Assembly (NCBI RefSeq): GCF_005250615.1
Contig: NZ_SULM01000001.1
Location: forward strand, 434,001 to 498,000
Origin: Pseudomonas rhizoryzae
GTDB lineage: Bacteria; Pseudomonadota; Gammaproteobacteria; Pseudomonadales; Pseudomonadaceae
Direction of reading: 5' to 3'
DNA length: 64,000 bases
Part shown: positions 45,257 to 54,192 of the stretch, piece after piece
How the letters are laid out: every line of letters begins with the position of its first letter
How positions within the stretch are numbered: the stretch's first letter is position 1
Position numbers and translations under genes: made by a program
Notes under the pieces: generated by a model
The model's database searches: none
What the model was told of the DNA's origin: nothing
Seen by the model: the letters and a program-made list of their open reading frames with translations, nothing else

Positions 45257-45583
45257 GGTTGTGCTTGGGGTGGGTGAAGCCTGGCACCGCTCTCGCTTTA
45301 CCCCCTCTCCCTCGGGGAGAGGGCTGGGGTGAGGGCGCTGCTGTGTTTGACGATCTCTTTGGGTCCTGTGTGGTTCGGATGGAAGCCTGGGCACCGCTCT
45401 CGCTCTTACCCCCCTCTCCCTGAGGGAGAGGGCTGGGGTGAGGGCAGCCGCCGTGTTCTAAAATCCTTGTCTATCCTTGGTTGTGCTTGGATGGGCTGAA
45501 GCCTGGGCACCGCTCCCGCTCTTGCCCCCTCTCCCTTGGGGAGAGGGCTGGGGTGAGGGTAGCCGCCTTGTGCGAAAAGCTCA
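45257..45583. repeat. Three tandem copies of a ~110-bp repeat with a CCCTCTCCC/GGGAGAGGG hairpin
   Basis: Units start near 45257, 45372 and 45479 (periods about 115 and 107 bp). Each unit contains GAAGCCTGG-CACCGCTC, then the hairpin CCCTCTCCC-TNN-GGGAGAGGG, then CTGGGGTGAGGG. The last unit runs into the stop codon of mdcH. The hairpin core is a widespread proteobacterial intergenic repeat. The larger conserved unit and its tandem state point to local duplication. Confidence 0.9.
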
Positions 45584-46516
45584 GTCCAGTCGCGCTGCCT
45601 CCTCGCGCCGCAGCGCGTCCAGTGTCTCGGGGTGGGTATCCTGCCAGGCCAGCACCCCGGCCGCGGGCAGCACGCGTTTGGCCAACTGGGTAAGCACACT
45701 GCCCGGTGCCAGTTCGATGGCCAGGCGCACGCCGCGCTCGCGCGCGGCCTCCAGGGTGGCGTGCCATTCGATGGGCCGGGCCATGTTGAAGGCCAGGTCG
45801 TCGCGCAACTGCTCGGCGCGCACCAGCCGCCGTGCCGAAGTACCGCTGAGATAGGCCAAGCGCGGCGCCCGCAGCTCGACGCCAGTGAAGTCTTGGTTCA
45901 GGCATTCGGCGGCTTCCGCCAATAGCGGGCAGTGGGACGGCACGCTCATGGCCAGGCGCTTGGCGGCCGCAGCGCCCTGAAGGCGAGCCGCCTCAGCCAG
46001 CACCGCCAGGCCCGCGTCGCTCCCCGCCACCACGTACTGCTGCTCGGCATTGGCGTTGGCCAGATACAGCGGCGCTTCGGGACGCTGGTGGCTGGCGACC
46101 AGGCGCTCCACCGCACCTCGACCCAAGCCAAGCACCGCCAGCATGCCGTAGCCGCGTGGATAGGCCGCCTGCATCAGCTCGCCACGCCGCGCTACCAGGC
46201 GCAGGGCGTCGGCGAAGTCCAGGGCGTCCGCCACCACCGCTGCGGCATAGGCACCGATGGACAGCCCGGCCACCAACTGCGGCGCCGGACCGCGACTCAA
46301 CAACAGCCGCGCGGTGGCAACACCGGCGATCAGCAGGCAGAGCTGCACCGCGCGGGTGTGTTCCAGGGCCGTGGCGGTATCCAGGTTCAACGGATCGCTT
46401 TCCAGCACCTCGGCCGCTTCCTCCAGGGTACGCCGGACCTCGGCGTGCTCGGGCAGCGCGTGCAGCATGCCGGGGCGTTGGGCGCCCTGGCCGGGAAACT
46501 GGAAGAGGGTACTCAT
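45581..46516 (-). CDS. mdcH: Malonate decarboxylase acyltransferase subunit MdcH
   Basis: Malonyl-CoA:ACP transacylase-like protein of 311 residues that primes the decarboxylase acyl carrier with a malonyl or acetyl group. It opens STLFQFPGQGAQRPGML, has the nucleophile motif AGLSIGAYAAAV and a catalytic His in SVPSHCPLL. The ATG at 46516 overlaps the mdcG stop by 4 bp; a longer frame to 46657 lies antisense-like within mdcG and is rejected. Its stop is formed at the edge of the third repeat unit. Confidence 0.92.
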   Translation of the reverse strand: MSTLFQFPGQGAQRPGMLHALPEHAEVRRTLEEAAEVLESDPLNLDTATALEHTRAVQLCLLIAGVATARLLLSRGPAPQLVAGLSIGAYAAAVVADALDFADALRLVARRGELMQAAYPRGYGMLAVLGLGRGAVERLVASHQRPEAPLYLANANAEQQYVVAGSDAGLAVLAEAARLQGAAAAKRLAMSVPSHCPLLAEAAECLNQDFTGVELRAPRLAYLSGTSARRLVRAEQLRDDLAFNMARPIEWHATLEAARERGVRLAIELAPGSVLTQLAKRVLPAAGVLAWQDTHPETLDALRREEAARLD

Positions 46517-47214
46517 GCGGCGTGCTCCCCTGGCCACGGATCGGTCACCAACCGAGGACCGGCAGCGGTCTTGTGCAGCACCCTTGGCGCGTTCCCAGCC
46601 CAATCGGCTAAGGCCACGCCGCCGAGCGGGGTTTCCAAGATAATGTCCAGGCGGCACAGCGCCTGCGCCTGCAGGGACGCCAGCAGTGCCCGTGCCTGGT
46701 CGCGCGGCAGCGGGGCGGTGCAGCGGATCAGCAGATCCAGATCGCTCCCCTCATGCAACGCGGGCCAGCCTGAGGCCAGCTCGTAGCCGGCGGCACCGGT
46801 GGGGCCCCAGGGTAGGCCCAGGTCATCCAGTAACGTTTGCAGGCGGGCCAGGGTGTCGAACACGGGTAGGTCACGGCAACCACTCGAGATTCTCAGGACC
46901 TCGGGGGCGCAGTGTTGCAGCACGGCAGCGGACTCCAGCCAGGTCGCGAGCCGCTCGGCCCGAGTAGAGCCGCGCAGGCCGACTGGGATGCAGCCTGTCT
47001 CGGGTGCTGCCCGCCGTACCACCACCGGCAGGCCGGCCTGGGCTACCCCTGTTGCCCAGGCCGGAGCTTCTGGTGGGAGGGCATCCGGCGTCAGGCCCCA
47101 GAGCAGGTCGTGGGGTCTGTGTTGGGCTTCGCTGCGCTCAACCCAACCTACTGGAGCGCCGTAGGTTGGGTTGAGCGCAGCGAAGCCCAACGATCCCACC
47201 ATCCGCCCGCTCAT
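46513..47214 (-). CDS. mdcG: Malonate decarboxylase holo-ACP synthase MdcG with a repeat-encoded N-terminal insert
   Basis: Phosphoribosyl-dephospho-CoA transferase that attaches the prosthetic group to the MdcC acyl carrier; 233 residues. The nucleotidyltransferase motif GSDLDLLIRC is intact, as are VVVRRAAPETGCIPVGLRGSTRAER and LGLPWGPTGAAGYELASG. The ATG at 47214 overlaps the mdcE stop (TGATG) with GGAG 6 bp ahead, so I prefer it to 47226. Residues about 9-32 (FAALNPTYGAPVGWVERSEAQ) are the translation of a 71-bp palindromic repeat. The normal family N-terminus seems to resume at RPHDLLWGLTPD. The frame stays open, so the protein is probably made with a 24-residue insertion. Confidence 0.88.
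   Translation of the reverse strand: MSGRMVGSLGFAALNPTYGAPVGWVERSEAQHRPHDLLWGLTPDALPPEAPAWATGVAQAGLPVVVRRAAPETGCIPVGLRGSTRAERLATWLESAAVLQHCAPEVLRISSGCRDLPVFDTLARLQTLLDDLGLPWGPTGAAGYELASGWPALHEGSDLDLLIRCTAPLPRDQARALLASLQAQALCRLDIILETPLGGVALADWAGNAPRVLHKTAAGPRLVTDPWPGEHAA
47121..47191. repeat. Perfect palindromic repeat inside the 5' end of mdcG
   Basis: A 31-bp arm starting GTTGGGCTTCGCTGCGCTCA is repeated in exact inverse complement around a 9-bp centre (TGGAGCGCC). It is the same family as 7745-7836 but fully symmetric, which suggests recent arrival. It lies within the coding sequence of mdcG, with all codons open on the coding strand. Confidence 0.93.
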
Positions 47215-48029
47215 CACGCGCTCCATCCCGCCCGCAGCCGCTCGCGCACCTCACGGGAGGCGGCGCGGTTGGCGCCGTCCAGCCGCAGCTTGAGATCGGT
47301 GCTACCGCTGGCGAGGACATCCGCCTGGGCCTCGGCCAGGGCCTGGCGGACCCGCTGCAGATCGGTCTCGGTAGGGTGGTCAGGCTGGGCCACTTCCAGC
47401 TGGCGCCAGAGCAGGCCCAGGGAGGCATAGCTGTCCAGGTCATAGGCCATGGGTGGAATATCGGCCGCCAGGCGTTCCAGGTCCTCGACACTGCGCAGGG
47501 TGACGCGCGCCGCCGAGGCCTTGCCCATCGCATGCACCTGCACCTGGGGATCGCGCAGGGCCAGCAGGCGATTGGCCTGGTAGCCATGGGCGAGAAAGCC
47601 GCCGGACATGGCCTTGCCCACCAGCAGCCCCAGCACCGGATGCCCGGCCAGGCGCGCCTCGGCGTAGGCCCCGGCGGCCCCGGCCAGGGCTTGGTGGATG
47701 CCATAGGCTTCTTCGCGACGGCCATAGGCCTGGCTGGGCACGTCCACCAGGGCCACCAGGGTGCGTTTTACCGCGCTGTCACGATCCTCGGCGATGGCCT
47801 GCTGGATGGCCCGGGCCAGGCCCCAGCCCTCCAGCAGACCCACCTCGCCCTGGCGGGCGCGGGGGAAGGGATTGCCGGCATCCGCTACCACCGCCAGCCA
47901 GCGCGCCGGGCGTCCGGCCAGTTCGAGGTCGGCGACGCGTAGGGAGGCGGGCAGGCCGGTAACAGCCTGACCCTGGCCGGCCAAGGCCTCGAACCAGGTC
48001 AGGCCGCGTTGTGAGGGCAGGGTGCTCAT
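47214..48029 (-). CDS. mdcE: Malonate decarboxylase gamma subunit
   Basis: The 271-residue subunit of the biotin-independent malonate decarboxylase carboxyltransferase half, crotonase-like fold. Segments include WLAVVADAGNPFPRARQGEVGLLEGWGLA, ALVDVPSQAYGRREEAYGIHQALAGA and LLVGKAMSGGFLAHGYQANRLLAL. With MdcD it decarboxylates malonyl-S-ACP to acetyl-S-ACP. It overlaps mdcD by 4 bp and mdcG by 1 bp. Confidence 0.93.
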   Translation of the reverse strand: MSTLPSQRGLTWFEALAGQGQAVTGLPASLRVADLELAGRPARWLAVVADAGNPFPRARQGEVGLLEGWGLARAIQQAIAEDRDSAVKRTLVALVDVPSQAYGRREEAYGIHQALAGAAGAYAEARLAGHPVLGLLVGKAMSGGFLAHGYQANRLLALRDPQVQVHAMGKASAARVTLRSVEDLERLAADIPPMAYDLDSYASLGLLWRQLEVAQPDHPTETDLQRVRQALAEAQADVLASGSTDLKLRLDGANRAASREVRERLRAGWSA

Positions 48030-48892
48030 GGCTGGTCTCCGGCATAGAGGTGACGAACCGCGGCGGCGTCCGCCTGGGGTTCGGTATCGAGATCGGCAAG
48101 GCGTGCCAGATAACGGTCGGCTTGCTGACTGCGCAGGGGAGTAGTGACGCCAGCGGCGAACGCCTGGCGGATAGCGTTGGTCACGGCGTTGCTGTCGTCG
48201 GCGACGAAAACATCGGCCAGGCCCGTGGCGACCCGCTGTTCGCCGCCGGTCAGGCTCCAGATGAAGGGCCGGTCGCGGGAGTCGTATTCCTCGATCCCGG
48301 CTTCCTGCTCGATCACCTGGGGACCGTTGAGCCCCAGCCGTGCCTCGCGGGTGACGATCAACTGACTACACAGCCCCGCGGCGATGGACATGCCGCCAAA
48401 GCAGCCGACGCTGCCGGCGATCACGCCGATCACCGGCTGGTGGCTGCGCAGGGCGACGATGGCCGCCTGGATCTCGGCGATGGCGGCCAGGCCCAGGTTG
48501 GCTTCCTGCAGGCGCACACCGCCGGTTTCCAACAGCAACACGGCACGGGTCGGGGTGCCAGCGAGGTTGTCTTCCAGCGCCAACTCCAGGGCGCCGGCGA
48601 TCTTGGCGCCCCCCACTTCGCCCATGCTGCCGCCCTGGAAGGCGCCTTCGATGGCGCAGACCACCGCGGGCTGGCCGTCGATCAGCCCCTTGGCCACCAC
48701 CACGCCGTCATCGGCCTGGCAGACGATGCCTTGCTTGGGCAGCCAGGGCGACATTAGCCGCTCGAAGGGCCCGACCAGCTCGCGAAAGCTGCCGGCATCG
48801 AGCACCGTGCGCGCCCGTTCGCGGGCGCCGAGTTCGACGAAGCTGCGGCTGTGCAGCAATTCCTGCACAGCGGGAAGGGTGGCTTCAGACAT
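48026..48892 (-). CDS. mdcD: Malonate decarboxylase beta subunit
   Basis: A 288-residue decarboxylase subunit with an acetyl-CoA-carboxylase beta-like fold. It has LETGGVRLQEANLGLAAIAEIQAA, then GVIAGSVGCFGGMSIAAGLCSQLIVTREARLGLNGPQVIEQEAG. It forms the active site with MdcE. The ATG lies 8 bp inside the end of mdcC. Confidence 0.93.
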   Translation of the reverse strand: MSEATLPAVQELLHSRSFVELGARERARTVLDAGSFRELVGPFERLMSPWLPKQGIVCQADDGVVVAKGLIDGQPAVVCAIEGAFQGGSMGEVGGAKIAGALELALEDNLAGTPTRAVLLLETGGVRLQEANLGLAAIAEIQAAIVALRSHQPVIGVIAGSVGCFGGMSIAAGLCSQLIVTREARLGLNGPQVIEQEAGIEEYDSRDRPFIWSLTGGEQRVATGLADVFVADDSNAVTNAIRQAFAAGVTTPLRSQQADRYLARLADLDTEPQADAAAVRHLYAGDQP

Positions 48893-49199
48893 GGGCGCTT
48901 TCCTCCAGCTCCAGGGTTTCCAGACCCTGCTCCAGGCGCAAGCGGACCACGCCGGGGGTGGCGCCGAAGTCGTGGATGTCCAGGGTCAGGGCCGGCAGGT
49001 CGTCACGGGCGGCGAACAGCCGATCGAAGAGGGCGCGCCAGCGCGGTTCGCTGCCATTGACCGAGGTGGTCACCCTAAGGGTGAAGCCAGAGTCGGCAGG
49101 TTCGAGGAGGACTTCGAGGTCCCCCGAGCCGACGCAGCCCACCAGGGCACGACCCCGGCGGCGCTGGCTGGCGGGATAGCTGCAGCTGAAATGTTCCAT
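48885..49199 (-). CDS. mdcC: Malonate decarboxylase acyl carrier protein (delta subunit)
   Basis: A 104-residue carrier that receives the 2'-(5''-phosphoribosyl)-3'-dephospho-CoA group made by MdcB and attached by MdcG. The conserved serine context is GRALVGCVGSGDLEVLLEP, where the modification is expected, and the C-terminal half has LDIHDFGATPGVVRLRLEQ. The start overlaps the mdcB stop as TGATG. Confidence 0.92.
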   Translation of the reverse strand: MEHFSCSYPASQRRRGRALVGCVGSGDLEVLLEPADSGFTLRVTTSVNGSEPRWRALFDRLFAARDDLPALTLDIHDFGATPGVVRLRLEQGLETLELEESAHV

Positions 49200-50056
49200 C
49201 AGAGGTCTCCAGGGAGCCGTGGCTCCAGGCGATCGACGAGAAGGGTGGCGGCCAGCAGGTCGGCGGCGCCGCCGGGCGAGGCATTGGCGGCCAGCAACTC
49301 CCGGTCCAGGGCCAGCAACTGGCGGCGGCCAGCCAGACTGGCGCTGCCACCGGCGTCCAGTACGGCCTGGGCACCTTGGTGCATGGCGCTGAGGGCGGCG
49401 GGACCGGCGCGGTGCAGCACGCAGGTGTCGTCCAGCCGGGTCATGATTGCCAGCAGGGCATCCAGGCGGGCGTTCTGCTCGCCGGCACCGGCCTGGCGGC
49501 TGGCGCGCAGTTGCGGCAGGCCGCGCCCGTGGATGGCGGGAAAGCCCGCGGCGGCTTCGGCGCGGGCGCCACCGACACCGTAACGCTGGGCGACGCGCTG
49601 GCCATGGCTGGGCGCGGTGTGGGGTGCGTCCGGATCGGGCAGGCTAGCCAGGCGACCTGCCGCAAGGCACAAGGCCTGCGCAGAGCCAGGACGCGCCTGT
49701 ACCGCCGCCGTCACCAGCAGCCCCAGCGCCCAGATGGCGCCACGGTGGGTATTGACCCCGCCGGTGACCTGCAGCATGGCGGCTTCGCCATCGCGACCCA
49801 GGCGGCCGATCAAACGGCGCAGTTCCTCCGCGGGCAGCCCCAGCTCGGCGGCTTCGGCCATGGCCTGGAAGCAGGGCCGCAACGCCTGGGCCGAGGTCAG
49901 CATCAGGCCCAGGCTGAGGTCCTGGTGGGCACCCTGGCCGCGGCGATCCACCAGGGCCGGCTTGGGTGAGAGTTCGGCTTCGTCTATTAGAGCGGCCACG
50001 GCCAGGTCAGCCAGGCGCTCGGCGGGAGACGGGGCAAGACGGGCAAGGGCGCGCAT
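49199..50056 (-). CDS. mdcB: Triphosphoribosyl-dephospho-CoA synthase MdcB
   Basis: A CitG-family enzyme of 285 residues that joins dephospho-CoA and ATP to make the prosthetic-group precursor. The CitG motifs are [45 protein letters not shown] and [13 protein letters not shown] 50056 overlaps the TAA of mdcA by one base; a 16-codon longer frame lies inside mdcA and is not used. Confidence 0.92.
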   Translation of the reverse strand: MRALARLAPSPAERLADLAVAALIDEAELSPKPALVDRRGQGAHQDLSLGLMLTSAQALRPCFQAMAEAAELGLPAEELRRLIGRLGRDGEAAMLQVTGGVNTHRGAIWALGLLVTAAVQARPGSAQALCLAAGRLASLPDPDAPHTAPSHGQRVAQRYGVGGARAEAAAGFPAIHGRGLPQLRASRQAGAGEQNARLDALLAIMTRLDDTCVLHRAGPAALSAMHQGAQAVLDAGGSASLAGRRQLLALDRELLAANASPGGAADLLAATLLVDRLEPRLPGDL

Positions 50057-51732
50057 TACCAGCTCCTGAACTTGGCCGGAGGTTGATAGAGGCCGCCGGA
50101 CCACTCCACCAGTTCGCCGATGCTCTTGGCGGCGAGCAGTTCGCGGCTGGCATCGGTGCGGCGGATGCCGAGGTCTTCCGGCAGGGCCACCAGGCCTTCC
50201 TGGCGTAGGCGCCGCGCCTCGGCCGGATCGCTGCGCAGGCCGATGGCGGTGACCCCGGCCACGGCGGCGATCATCGCCCGGCGCTCTTCCAGGGAGCGGG
50301 CACGATAGAGGTAGGCGATACCTTCCTCGGTGAGCAGGTGGGTGACGTCGTCGCCATAGACCATGATGGGCGCCAGGGGCATGCCGCTCTTGCGCGCCAC
50401 CTCCACCGCATCCAGGGTGTCGACGAAGGTGGGTTTGCCGCCTTCCTGGAAGGTCTCGACCATCTGCACCACCAGCTTCTTGCCGCGCTCCAACAGCGCC
50501 GGGGCGCTGTCGCCCGTCTGCTGGCGCATGTCCAGCCAGGCCGGGGTGGGGTGGCGGCGACCGTGGGGGTCATGGCCCATGTTGGGCGCGCCGCCGAAGC
50601 CGGCCAGGCGCCCACGGGTGACGGTGGAGGAGTGGCCGTCGCCATCCACCTGCAGGGTGGCGCCGATGAAGAGGTCCACGGCGTACTGGCCGGCCAGTTG
50701 GCAGAGCAGGCGGTTGGATCTCAGCGAACCGTCGCGACCGGTGAAGAAGACGTCCGGGCGCTGGGCGATGTAGCCCTCCATACCCAGCTCGGTGCCGAAG
50801 CAGTGCACGCTTTCCACCCAGCCGCTCTCGATGGCGGGGATCAAGGTGGGATGGGGATTGAGCGTCCAGTGCCGGCAGATCTTGCCCTTGAGGCCCAGGC
50901 GCTCGCCGTAGGTGGGCAGGATCAGCTCGATGGCCGCGGTGTTGAAACCGATGCCGTGATTGAGCGACTGCACCTGGTGGCGTTCGTAGATGCCGCGGAT
51001 CGCCATCATCGCCATCAGCACGTGCACCGGCTTGATGTGGCGCGGATCGCGGGTGAACAGCGGTTCGATATAGAAGGGCCGGTCGGCCACCACCACGAAA
51101 TCCACCCAGTCCGCCGGGATGTCGACCCGTGGCAATTCGGACACGTCGTCCACCAGTTGGTTGACCTGGACGATGACGATGCCGTCACTGAAGGCCGCCG
51201 GCTCTATCAGCGCCGGGCTGTCCTCGGTGCTGGGCCCGGTGTAGATGTTGCCGGCGCGGTCGGCCATGAAGCCGGCGCTGAGCACCACCTTGGGGATCAG
51301 GTCCACCAGCAGCCGGGCATAGAGTTCGATATAGGTATGGATGGCGCCCACTTCCAGCAGGCCATCCTCCAGCAGCTGGCTGATCCTCAGGCTCTGGGTG
51401 CCGGCAAAGGAGAAGTCCAACTTGCGGGCGATACCGCGTTCGAACAGGTCCAGGTGCTCGGGGCGGCCGACGCTGGGCATGATCAGGTGCAGGTCGTGCA
51501 GCTTGGCCGGATCGACCTGGGCCAGAGCGCGGGAGAGGAAGTCGGCCTGCTTCTGGTTGTTGCCTTCCAGCACCACCCGGTCGCCGGGGGCCAGCAGCTG
51601 TTCCAGCGCCGCGACGATGGATGCGCTGGGCAGCACCTTGCCATCGGCCAATGCGGCCACCCGGTCCAGGCGCTGCTGCTTGTCGCTGCGGCGCCTGGGG
51701 ATCCGAGCCGGTGGGGAGGATGTCGTTGTCAT
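50056..51732 (-). CDS. mdcA: Malonate decarboxylase alpha subunit (acetyl-S-ACP:malonate ACP transferase)
   Basis: A 558-residue CoA-transferase-like subunit that swaps acetyl for malonyl on the carrier, starting each catalytic cycle. It carries [84 protein letters not shown] and [24 protein letters not shown] 51732 has GGAG 6 bp ahead. It is the first gene of mdcABCDEGH. The 164-bp space upstream (51733-51896) should contain the promoter and MdcR site; I see no unambiguous T-N11-A palindrome there. Confidence 0.93.
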   Translation of the reverse strand: MTTTSSPPARIPRRRSDKQQRLDRVAALADGKVLPSASIVAALEQLLAPGDRVVLEGNNQKQADFLSRALAQVDPAKLHDLHLIMPSVGRPEHLDLFERGIARKLDFSFAGTQSLRISQLLEDGLLEVGAIHTYIELYARLLVDLIPKVVLSAGFMADRAGNIYTGPSTEDSPALIEPAAFSDGIVIVQVNQLVDDVSELPRVDIPADWVDFVVVADRPFYIEPLFTRDPRHIKPVHVLMAMMAIRGIYERHQVQSLNHGIGFNTAAIELILPTYGERLGLKGKICRHWTLNPHPTLIPAIESGWVESVHCFGTELGMEGYIAQRPDVFFTGRDGSLRSNRLLCQLAGQYAVDLFIGATLQVDGDGHSSTVTRGRLAGFGGAPNMGHDPHGRRHPTPAWLDMRQQTGDSAPALLERGKKLVVQMVETFQEGGKPTFVDTLDAVEVARKSGMPLAPIMVYGDDVTHLLTEEGIAYLYRARSLEERRAMIAAVAGVTAIGLRSDPAEARRLRQEGLVALPEDLGIRRTDASRELLAAKSIGELVEWSGGLYQPPAKFRSW

Positions 51733-51855
51733 TGGGGTCTCCACGAATCACCTGTCGTGGAGTCACCCTAGACCTCGACTGCCGGGCCTTCAATCAACCT
51801 GGAAGGTCGATCGTTACGCTGAAGTTAACGTTTTCCTGCCCGGACGGTTGTTTTG

Positions 51856-51889
51856 CGGGCCAGCGGTTGGGGGCATCCGCGTGGCCCGC
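51856..51889 (-). terminator. Hairpin downstream of yfdX
   Basis: GCGGGCCA pairs with TGGCCCGC across an 18-nt loop, directly after the yfdX stop and before the mdc promoter region. No strong T run is present, so this is a modest call. Confidence 0.45.
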
Positions 51890-51896
51890 GCTCCCC

Positions 51897-52607
51897 TCAG
51901 GTCTTGTCGACCGGGGTGAAGATCGAAGTGCTCTTGGTGAACCAACTGGACGGGGTGACGTTCACGTTGGCGTTATCGTAGCGGAGGCTGTTCTCCACGT
52001 TCTTGAGCACCAGGTTGGCTTGGTAGAACTGGTCATGGGCCATGAGCTGGTTGGCCTGGTGGACCAGATCGGCGGTCTGCTCGGCCGGCAGCACGGCGGT
52101 GGAGTAGTCCACGTCGACACCGGCCACCTTGAGGATCTCGGCAGCGCCCTTGGTATCGCCCTGCTGGATCTTGTCGCTGGCCTGGGCCACGGCCTGGTTC
52201 TTGGCCGGGGTGGCGACGTAGTCGTCCTTCAGGGTCATGCCGCTCCAGATCGGCAGCCAGGCGGTGGCCTTGGCGTCTTGCTCCGCCACCTTGACGGCTT
52301 GGCCGTTCTGGCCCCGCAGATCCTTGGCCGGCTTCATATAGGCGGTGTTGTCGGTCTGGGCCAGGTGCAGCGCGGTTTCGGCGGCGTTCAGTTGCTGTTT
52401 GGCCTGGTCGGTCTGGCCGTTGAACAGATCCTGGCGGGCGGCGACGACGTCCATGAAGGCCTTCTGGCCTTGCTGGGAAATCGCCGGCAGGGTGGCGACC
52501 TGTTGGCTGGCGACGTCGGGGCGGGCATCGGCGAAGGCGGCGCTGGAAAACAGCGAGGCGATGGCCACGACGAGAATGCCTTTGGTGAAACGACGATTGA
52601 GGTTCAT
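51897..52607 (-). CDS. YfdX family periplasmic protein
   Basis: A 236-residue exported protein with a clear signal peptide (LVVAIASLFSSAAFA, cut before DARPD). It is followed by a helical YfdX domain (QQGQKAFMDVVAARQDLFNGQTDQAKQQLNAAETALHLAQ, then GDTKGAAEILKVAGVDVDYSTAVLP). In E. coli YfdX is induced by the EvgAS acid-stress system, and related proteins are linked to stress and drug tolerance; its molecular role is not settled. It is a single gene with a long 208-bp leader region. Confidence 0.88.
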   Translation of the reverse strand: MNLNRRFTKGILVVAIASLFSSAAFADARPDVASQQVATLPAISQQGQKAFMDVVAARQDLFNGQTDQAKQQLNAAETALHLAQTDNTAYMKPAKDLRGQNGQAVKVAEQDAKATAWLPIWSGMTLKDDYVATPAKNQAVAQASDKIQQGDTKGAAEILKVAGVDVDYSTAVLPAEQTADLVHQANQLMAHDQFYQANLVLKNVENSLRYDNANVNVTPSSWFTKSTSIFTPVDKT

Positions 52608-52815
52608 GTGCTTCTCCCGAATACGAAAGTAACTGGAACCGCGAAGGTATCGGGCAGGGCTGCGAGATACCGTGAGGTCAGTGTCGATCCGGCGAGCTTA
52701 ACGAACGCTTAGCTAGCTATCGGTAAATGTAACTAGATTTTTCGTCGTGGGTGGGGCATCGGAAGGCGGTCACCACAGCTCATCCGTGGCGACCTCCTAC
52801 TACCCGATAAGGGAT

Positions 52816-54174
52816 TTAGCGCACCAGGCAGGGCCGCTTGTTATCGAACGTCCAATTGGGCGAGAGGAATTGCATGGCCAGGGCATCGTCGCGCGCGCCG
52901 AGGCCCTTGGCCTTGTACAGCTCGTGGGCCCGGGCCAGGGCGTCCAGATCCAGCTCCACGCCCAGGCCACCCTGCTGCGGCACCGCTACTAGGCCGCCCT
53001 TGATTTCCAGGGGCTGCCGGGTCAGGCGCTGGCCGTCCTGCCAGATCCAGTGGGTGTCGATGGCGGTGATCTTGCCCGGTGCCGCAGCGGCGACGTGGGT
53101 GAACATGGCCAGGGAGATGTCGAAGTGGTTGTTGGAGTGCGAACCCCAGGTCAGGCCCCAGTCGTTGCACATCTGGGCGACGCGAACCGAGCCCTGCATG
53201 GTCCAGAAGTGCGGATCGGCCAGGGGGATGTCCACCGATTGCAGCTGGATGGCATGGCCCATCTGGCGCCAGTCGGTGGCGATCATGTTGGTGGCGGTGG
53301 GCAGGCCGGTGGCGCGGCGGAATTCGGCCATCACCTCGCGGCCGGAATAGCCGTTCTCGGCGCCACAGGGATCCTCGGCATAGGCCAGCACGTGGTGCTG
53401 GTCGCGGCACAGGCGGATGGCTTCCTTGAGCGACCAGGCACCATTGGGGTCCAGGGTCACGCGCGCCTCGGGGAAGCGTTCGGCCAGGGCGGTGACCGCC
53501 TCGATCTCGGCATCGCCACTGAGCACGCCGCCCTTGAGCTTGAAGTCCTTGAAGCCGTAGCGGTCGTAGGCGGCTTCGGCCAGGCGCACTACGGTCTCGG
53601 GGGTCAAGGCTTCCTCGTTGCGCACGCGGAACCAGGCGTCGTCGCTCTCGGCTTCGCTGCGGTAGTCCAGGGTGGTCTTGTTGCGGTCACCGACATAGAA
53701 CAGATAGCCAAGCATCTCCACGGCGTCGCGCTGCTGGCCTTCGCCGAGCAGGGCGGCCACCGGCACCTCCAGGTGCTGGCCGAGCAGGTCGAGCAGGGCG
53801 GCTTCCAGGGCGGTGACGGCATGGATGGTGATGCGCAGGTCGAAGGTCTGCAGGCCGCGCCCACCGGCATCGCGCCCGGCGAAGGCCTGGCGCACCTGGC
53901 CGAGGATGCGCTGGTACTGACCCAGCGGCTGGCCGATGAGGAATTGGCGAGCGTCTTCCAGCGTCTGGCGAATGCTCTCGCCGCCGGGCACCTCGCCGAC
54001 GCCGGTGCGACCGGCGTTGTCCTTGAGGATCAGCACGTTGCGGGTGAAGTAGGGACCGTGGGCGCCGCTCAGGTTGAGCAGCATGCTGTCCTGGCCGGCG
54101 ACGGGCACGACTTCCAGGGAGGTAACCACCGGGGTGCTGCTGTGCAGGGCGGGGGTGGCGTTGAATTGCGTCAT
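52816..54174 (-). CDS. gudD: D-glucarate dehydratase
   Basis: Enolase-superfamily enzyme of 452 residues that dehydrates D-glucarate to 5-keto-4-deoxy-D-glucarate. The catalytic and metal-site motifs of GlucD are present: FKDFKLKGG (KxK), [42 protein letters not shown] and [19 protein letters not shown] with the catalytic His. It lies 18 bp after the transporter gene gudP in one operon. The next pathway enzyme (a 5-keto-4-deoxyglucarate dehydratase or aldolase) is not adjacent; the HpaI-type aldolase at 57089 may be able to help but better fits rhamnonate. Confidence 0.94.
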   Translation of the reverse strand: MTQFNATPALHSSTPVVTSLEVVPVAGQDSMLLNLSGAHGPYFTRNVLILKDNAGRTGVGEVPGGESIRQTLEDARQFLIGQPLGQYQRILGQVRQAFAGRDAGGRGLQTFDLRITIHAVTALEAALLDLLGQHLEVPVAALLGEGQQRDAVEMLGYLFYVGDRNKTTLDYRSEAESDDAWFRVRNEEALTPETVVRLAEAAYDRYGFKDFKLKGGVLSGDAEIEAVTALAERFPEARVTLDPNGAWSLKEAIRLCRDQHHVLAYAEDPCGAENGYSGREVMAEFRRATGLPTATNMIATDWRQMGHAIQLQSVDIPLADPHFWTMQGSVRVAQMCNDWGLTWGSHSNNHFDISLAMFTHVAAAAPGKITAIDTHWIWQDGQRLTRQPLEIKGGLVAVPQQGGLGVELDLDALARAHELYKAKGLGARDDALAMQFLSPNWTFDNKRPCLVR

Positions 54175-54192
54175 GGTCGGGTTCCTTGTCGA

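Noticed and set aside
45257-45583. Possible CRISPR array
   Set aside because: Only three units of about 110 bp, almost the whole unit is repeated, there are no unique spacers and no cas genes in the window.
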